Below, piece after piece: positions 49,155-64,000 of a stretch of DNA of 64,000 bases. Numbering within the stretch: position 1 is the first letter of the stretch; every line of letters begins with the position of its first letter. The stretch covers positions 247,001 to 311,000 of the forward strand of contig JABMCL010003296.1 of NCBI GenBank assembly GCA_018857735.1. Direction: 5' to 3'. The position numbers were made by a program, and so were the translations under genes. The notes below the pieces were generated by a model. That model did no database searches, was not told where the DNA came from, and was given only the letters and a program-made list of their open reading frames with translations. The DNA is from Alviniconcha marisindica (taxonomy: Eukaryota; Mollusca; Gastropoda; Provannidae).

Positions 49155-50581
49155 AAAAAATCTTTTCTCTCTGAATTGTATAAAAATCATCTGTCTTTTT
49201 AGCTGCAATGCATCTTCACCTTTTGTAAACTGTTGACCATGAAAGAATGTTCTCATCTCGGCTATATGTCAAATGTTCACCAGCCCCTCCCTCAGTACAT
49301 TGTACAGTTGAGTATTCAGCATGTGTGTGTGTGCCTGTTTGAACCACTTATGATTGCTTTAATTTGGTGTGCGTGTTTGTGCAAGAGTTATACATCTCTG
49401 AGAAACAAAAATCAACAAGGAAGTAACAAACAGATTGTCACGAGTCAGCTGTTTATGAAGATGCGTTTATTAATAATAATAATGTACATTAAATATGTGC
49501 TCATCAATGCCCTGAACACTCATATTCTACATACTAACCTAAATACAGTATCCTATACACATGGTAGAGCTCAGTCCTACCAATACAGTTTACATAAGGT
49601 ATTATATGGAAACACACACACACACACACACACACCTGACTGTAGCAGAAACTGGGTATTGATTTACATGTAAGATGTGTTTGAACGATTATGAAACTGT
49701 AATCCTTCTTTTACAACCATGGCTTAGGCATTGTGAACTTCTTTTAAAGTTGTGCTGCAATGTCATTCACAGTAAACATTTTTTTCCTTTTAAGTGGTAG
49801 ATTTGAATGACCCCATGGTATTAGTCAGCTTCCTGTAGAAATTGTAATGACCTAGAGAAAATCTGGCTGCATCAGTGATGTATCTAATCTACATCTAGAC
49901 CCGTTTTTCTCTATTGAACATGCATTATTTGTTTTTTGCAAAAGTAACACAGAAATACATTAAACATCGTTAAAGGTGCATTGTAAGAACCAGTTAAATG
50001 CATCACCAAGACGGATTCATTTTTGGTCCATAATTTTTCTAGGTCAGTACAAATTTGGCAGTTGAAATTTACCATTTACAATTAAAAAGAAGTTCTGTAG
50101 TCACCCTTGATCAACTGTTCCTTTTGGAAATGTTATACGTCTACGTTTCTTGTGTATTGTTCACATTGTGAGAAATGAGAGCATTTTGCAAGATCTTCCC
50201 CACCTCTGTGGTTAAACCTACTGAGTGCACAGCAATAGTTTTCAATATTTGAGCTAAAAAATGTTTGAGGGTAGATGTGAAAGTATTGAGGTTAGTTGCA
50301 TTGCTGACCAAAAGGAGCAATGGATGTGATCAAATTGTTGTCACTAGCTGAACTCTACATTTTGAAATGTTACCTTATGCCGTCTCCTCATGCTGTGTAT
50401 TTTTTGTATTGCAGTTTATGTATAATGTGCATCTTTTCGTGTGTTTTTTTTTTTTAAATGTTATTGAACAAAAATGGGCTTCTTGCACCATTTTGCCATG
50501 CACATTTTGCGTTCATTCCTGTCCCGTGTCGGATGGGAACCATAGACCACTGAGGTGATCACAAAGACAAGGGCAGGTTAC

Positions 50582-50890
50582 TATCATTGGCGGGAACTGC
50601 CACAAGTATCATTTTTGTTGCAACAAAAGTGTGCTTGTCGTGACAAAATTTTTGTCGCAACAAAACATGTCTTTTGTCACAACAAAAGTTTTGTTGCGAC
50701 AAGCTTACTTTTGTTGCGACAAAAGACACGTTTTGTTGCAACATGTTTGTTGCAACAAAAGTATGCTTGTTGTGACAAAATGTTTGTCATGACAAAATTA
50801 TGTTGGTCGCGACAAAAGATGTGTTTTGTCATGACAAACAAGTGTTTGTCGCGACAAAAACGATACTTGTGGCAGCTCCAGCCAATTATA
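50582..50890. mobile_element. GACAAA-palindrome MITE, copy 2
   Basis: Ends TATCATTGGCGGGAACTGCC ACAAGTA and TACTTGTGGCAGCTCCAGCC AATTATA. The inside is TTTGTTGCAACAAAAG-type and TTTGTCGCGACAAA-type palindromes. Confidence 0.85.
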
Positions 50891-50967
50891 GGCTACAGGG
50901 TATGTTGTCTCCATTGGACTGGAACCATGGACTGCTGAAGTGATCACAAAGACAAGGGGCAGATTAC

Positions 50968-51382
50968 TATCAGTGGTGGGAGCTACGACAAACATAATTT
51001 TGTCACAACAAAGGTTTGTTGCGACAAACATACTTTTGTCATGACAAACACATCTTTTGTCATGACAAGTGTGCTTGTTGTGACAAAACCTTTGTTTTTG
51101 CGACAAATGTATGCTTGTCATGACAAAACTTTTGTTGCAACAAGCACACTTTTGTTGTGACAAAAGACAGGTTTGTTGTGTCAAAAGTGTGCTTGTCGCA
51201 ACAATACTTTTGTTGCGACAAATATTTGTTGCAACAAAAGTTTTGTTGCAACAAACATGGGGTTGTTGTGACAAACATAATTTTGTTGTGACAAGCATGT
51301 TTTTGTTGCGGCAATAGACGTGTTTTGTTGCAACAACTTTTGTCACGACACAAATGATACTTGTGGCAGCTCCCCCCCGATA
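50968..51382. mobile_element. GACAAA-palindrome MITE, copy 3
   Basis: The left end TATCAGTGGTGGGAGCTACG is diverged, and the right end is TACTTGTGGCAGCTCC with C run and GATA. Copies 2 and 3 share flanks (GTGATCACAAAGACAAGG and TGTCTCCATTGGACTGGAAC), so element plus flank was duplicated in tandem, with a third flank at 51402-51450. Confidence 0.8.
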
Positions 51383-51845
51383 GGTTACAGGGTATGCTGT
51401 CTCCGTTGGACTGGAACCAGACCACCAAAGTGATCACACAGGCGAGGGGTGAGGTCTGTGGGTACATGGGTGACAGGCGACCAAATTAACAGCTGGTCAT
51501 TTTTATCAACAACCTGAACTCTCTGCAGTGCTGGCCATGTGAGAAAGAGTATGGCTTCTTTCTTGGTGCTTTACGTCCACGGAGGCGAGATGGCCTATTA
51601 GGCACGGAGAGTATGGCTGCTTACAGGTGTGTGAACAAGGAGTCTCCAGATGAAAGAAAGACTGGTGTTTCTTGGCATCATTCTCACAAAAAGGGCGATG
51701 AACCCGAAACAAAATGTGCTGCTTTATTTGATGTGCTGGCTAGCCAGGAGTAAAAATAGCATACTCACCAACAAAAACACAATCTGCACCCTGAAACTCA
51801 TTCATCCCAGTGATGCCAGTTTGGAATAAAAGAAATGTGCACTTG

Positions 51846-52330
51846 TAAATATATTTGAAAATGTTTTATTTATTATTTATAAATTGTTATTGTAATGTTT
51901 GATGGTTTGTTAGGGAAAAAAACAAAAAAATCTAAAAAAGAATGACTGCTAGTAAAAAGGTTCAAAAGAATGCTATTTATTCGGACAAAACATTTTGTGT
52001 ATTAATTTAAAACAAAATTAAATTGTGTTCTGTCCATGCTAAGAAGCCATCACATTACACAAATCAACATCAGTGAACACCCTGGACCATTCTGATTTCT
52101 TCATACCAACAAGCCATCAAACGGTACATAAATCAACGTCAGTGAGTTTTGGGATGTACTAGCATTTTTCTGCCATGACATGGTGGTGGTGTTTTTTTCA
52201 TCACGGAAAGTGACAATAATCTTTGTAAGTAACACTCCAAAACTGACTCTTTTATTATAATGAAGACTTTGTTCAGACAACCATTAACAGCCTATGCACA
52301 AAAATACAGGAGACATAATGCGTAGCAAAA
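51846..52330. other. Intergenic gap between convergent genes
   Basis: AT-rich DNA with TTTATTTATTATTTAT near 51863-51880 that offers poly(A) signals on the minus strand. No gene is seen. Confidence 0.5.
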
Positions 52331-54003
52331 AAACATTTATTTTGTACATCAATATAAATCATTCAGACATAGTCGGCACAAAACAAAATATCAACACGTT
52401 CACATTAATATTTACACACAGAACTTGCAAGTTCTGATGGAGCACAATTTAACTCTTATCCAAGGTTTGTGTGCATTCTAAATTGAACTACTGTGGAGCT
52501 CAAAAGCTGTTGGTCAGATGTGCTGGACTGTAGTCTGGCGTCCCGTGGTTTGGGGCCCAACCACCTGATGAGACCTTTCACTTCCAAATGACCACTGACT
52601 GGTCAGTGCCCGCCGTGCCTTCACGTGCACACTACACACCACGGTCGCTGCTCAGTCAGAATCTCGCATCCCTCTCTTTGCAAGAGACGGCAGACAGCCA
52701 GCAGCGAGGAAAGCAGACAGGTACCACACAACGGTAGTGAAAGAGTCGGAATGCCCACTGCCACGTAGCTGCTCTAAATGGAAAATCAAAATCATCCACA
52801 CAAAACAATACAGATTCCACAACACAAAATACGCAAGTGGGGGTTGTGGGCTAGAGTATGGCAGTGACACACACAAACACGAGACGACAAAATGCTCCCG
52901 CGGATTAACCTGCCAATGCTGCTGCAGGGGCTGGATGCCATTCACCAAATGCTGAACTGTTCAACAACTTGCTGAACAAGGTACTAACTACAGGAGACTA
53001 CCATGTCAGATCTATGAAGGAGACAAATGGACAGAAACCAACATTTCAATGCCTTGAAAACAGCACTAAGAATGATACACTCACAAGTGCCCCTTCAATG
53101 CCTTGAATACACAGCACTAAGAATGATTCACAAATGCCCCCTCCTTTCAAGACAAACCATTACATCAAACACAGCCTCTGTGACTAAGCTGAGTGATAAA
53201 TCCTGATGATCCCAAAGGTGCTGAATGCGTCAATATGAAGAGCATCAATGAGAAGATACAATCCATCATGACTGATCCACAATGAACTGTCTTGACAGAC
53301 ATGTACAGAAAGTATAACTGACCATGATACATACAATGAATTGTCTACAACTTTTTCAAACAATTATTTTGTTCAGTGGTTCTTTCTTCTTCTTTGCAAA
53401 TCCTTTTTTTTTAAATTTGCTTTGAGCACATTCTGTGAAAAAGCAGCATGACCTTGTGAAGCAAATTACCATAAAGCAATCTCTGAAAGATTTTAACACA
53501 GTCTCCAAAAAATGCCAACATTAAGATATATTTAAAAAATAACCATTTTTGAACAGAATCAACAAACAGGGTAGTTAATTAGCACTCAAAATACGTAACA
53601 CAAGTATAACAAAGACCTGAGCCGCCTACGGTAACTCTCACCTGGCATGCATGTAAATACAAGGGACATAAACTCCACCCGAGCAGGTGACTCGGGTCTT
53701 TGTTGTTGTACTTGTGATACATATTTTGAGTGTTAATTAACTCCCCTGTTTGTTGATTCTGCATGAGCACTCTGGGCCTTTCTGTTTCACACTTTTCAAC
53801 AGTTTCAGATTGCAGGTTTATTTTATTTTTGTGTGCATGCAACCGGTAAGTCCTGAAAATGTCATAACTCCTAACAAAAAAGCAGTTTACACAACAATGA
53901 AATAAAAATCCAAATGCCTGGTAATTGGTAATTGCACAACAGCACTGGCGGATAAAAAGGACAGAATGAGGGTGACGGGATGAACACGCTGAGCGCATGC
54001 TGA
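52331..54003 (-). other. SMARCC: SMARCC 3' UTR (probable)
   Basis: It follows the candidate stop at 54004-54006. Minus-strand AATAAA occurs at 53817-53827 (overlapping pair) and at 52336-52341, so a ~180-nt or a ~1.7-kb UTR is possible. It contains a palindromic MITE at 53555-53760 if the longer form is used. Confidence 0.4.
53555..53760. mobile_element. Palindromic MITE-like element, copy B
   Basis: The left arm AGAATCAACAAACAGGGTAG to ACAAAGACCTGAG and the right arm GACTCGGGTCTTTGTTGTTG to CTGTTTGTTGATTCT are ~70-bp inverted repeats. The centre has ACGGTAACTCTCACCTGGCA, as in the 22461-22848 copy. Confidence 0.85.
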
Positions 54004-63702
<9,699 letters not shown>

Positions 63703-64000
63703 CTGCACCACAAAAAGTGAAACATTAAAGGAAACCGCAAACACTTGAGCAACGGAACTGCAAAATGTACAAGCAATAAATACCATGCGTGCTGGGAAAA
63801 ATGCCAACAAAAGGTGGCCTGATCTTTCACACTGAAAGCCAATCAACCATGAAGGCAAGATCAGGGCCAAACACAGTTCATCAAATCACAAGTCAAAGTC
63901 TGATTCGCCATCCATGTCACTTGTCATTCATCACTTCATGCAAGACAACTGGTAACTTAACACACACAGCTGAATATACAGGGAAGACAGAAATGTGAAG
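63703..64000. other. SMARCC intron, right edge
   Basis: Single-copy DNA with no exon seen before the window ends. Confidence 0.6.

Larger units (their letters stand above)
49155..51845 (+). other. Cont: Contactin 3' UTR (probable)
   Basis: There is no further coding sequence. AATAAA at 51825-51830 is a plausible poly(A) signal. If used, the UTR includes a CA microsatellite (49613) and two GACAAA-palindrome elements, which would fold into strong hairpins in the mRNA. An earlier ATTAAA near 49488 would give a much shorter UTR. Confidence 0.45.

Overview
This is animal nuclear DNA with large, repeat-rich introns and two recognisable genes that converge tail to tail. The organism is a protostome, and most likely a mollusc (inference). 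The reasons are a contactin with an N-terminal C-type lectin domain, GPI-anchored and close in layout to insect Contactin, a single SMARCC/moira-type gene, heavy GT/CA microsatellites, and small dispersed elements (tRNA-derived SINE, palindromic MITEs). I could not confirm the species.

Layout. Positions 1-14035 hold no gene I can support: AT-rich, UTR-like or intergenic DNA with several minisatellites, including two arrays of one unit in opposite orientation (9170-9830 and 10865-11365), and a long microsatellite block. The plus-strand Contactin gene runs from 14036 (ATG) to 49154 (TAA). I resolve 27 coding exons with compatible phases, giving a protein of about 1245 residues: signal peptide, C-type lectin domain, six Ig domains, four fibronectin III domains, and a C-terminal hydrophobic GPI signal. 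After its 3' UTR (to about 51.85 kb) comes the 3' part of a minus-strand gene from 63702 down to about 54004. It encodes the C-terminal half of the SWI/SNF (BAF) core subunit SMARCC1/2 (Drosophila moira): acidic linker, conserved SMARCC C-terminal helix, Gln-rich coiled coil and Pro/Ser-rich tail. Its SWIRM and SANT exons lie beyond the right edge.

The most unusual thing here is structural. In about 17 of the 26 contactin introns a tandem array sits at the exon-intron junction. In at least ten cases the unit visibly contains the end of the neighbouring exon plus its splice site. Exon 6 has such arrays on both sides, one multiplying its acceptor and one its donor. Exon 12 has three upstream copies of its own acceptor and first ~60 nt. 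Exon 11 is followed by about forty 22-bp copies of its donor. The SMARCC introns also carry arrays with splice-site-like motifs. I read this as minisatellites repeatedly seeded at splice junctions, giving dozens of decoy splice sites within one gene.

Other items: a family of elements with ~27-bp terminal inverted repeats filled with TTTGTC/GACAAA palindromes (three copies, one inserted in an exon-12 array), a second palindromic family with ~70-bp arms (one copy in the SMARCC 3' UTR), a tRNA-derived SINE in three copies, a ~415-bp dispersed repeat in two copies, and a one-base C-run indel that breaks contactin exon 9 and is probably an assembly error.
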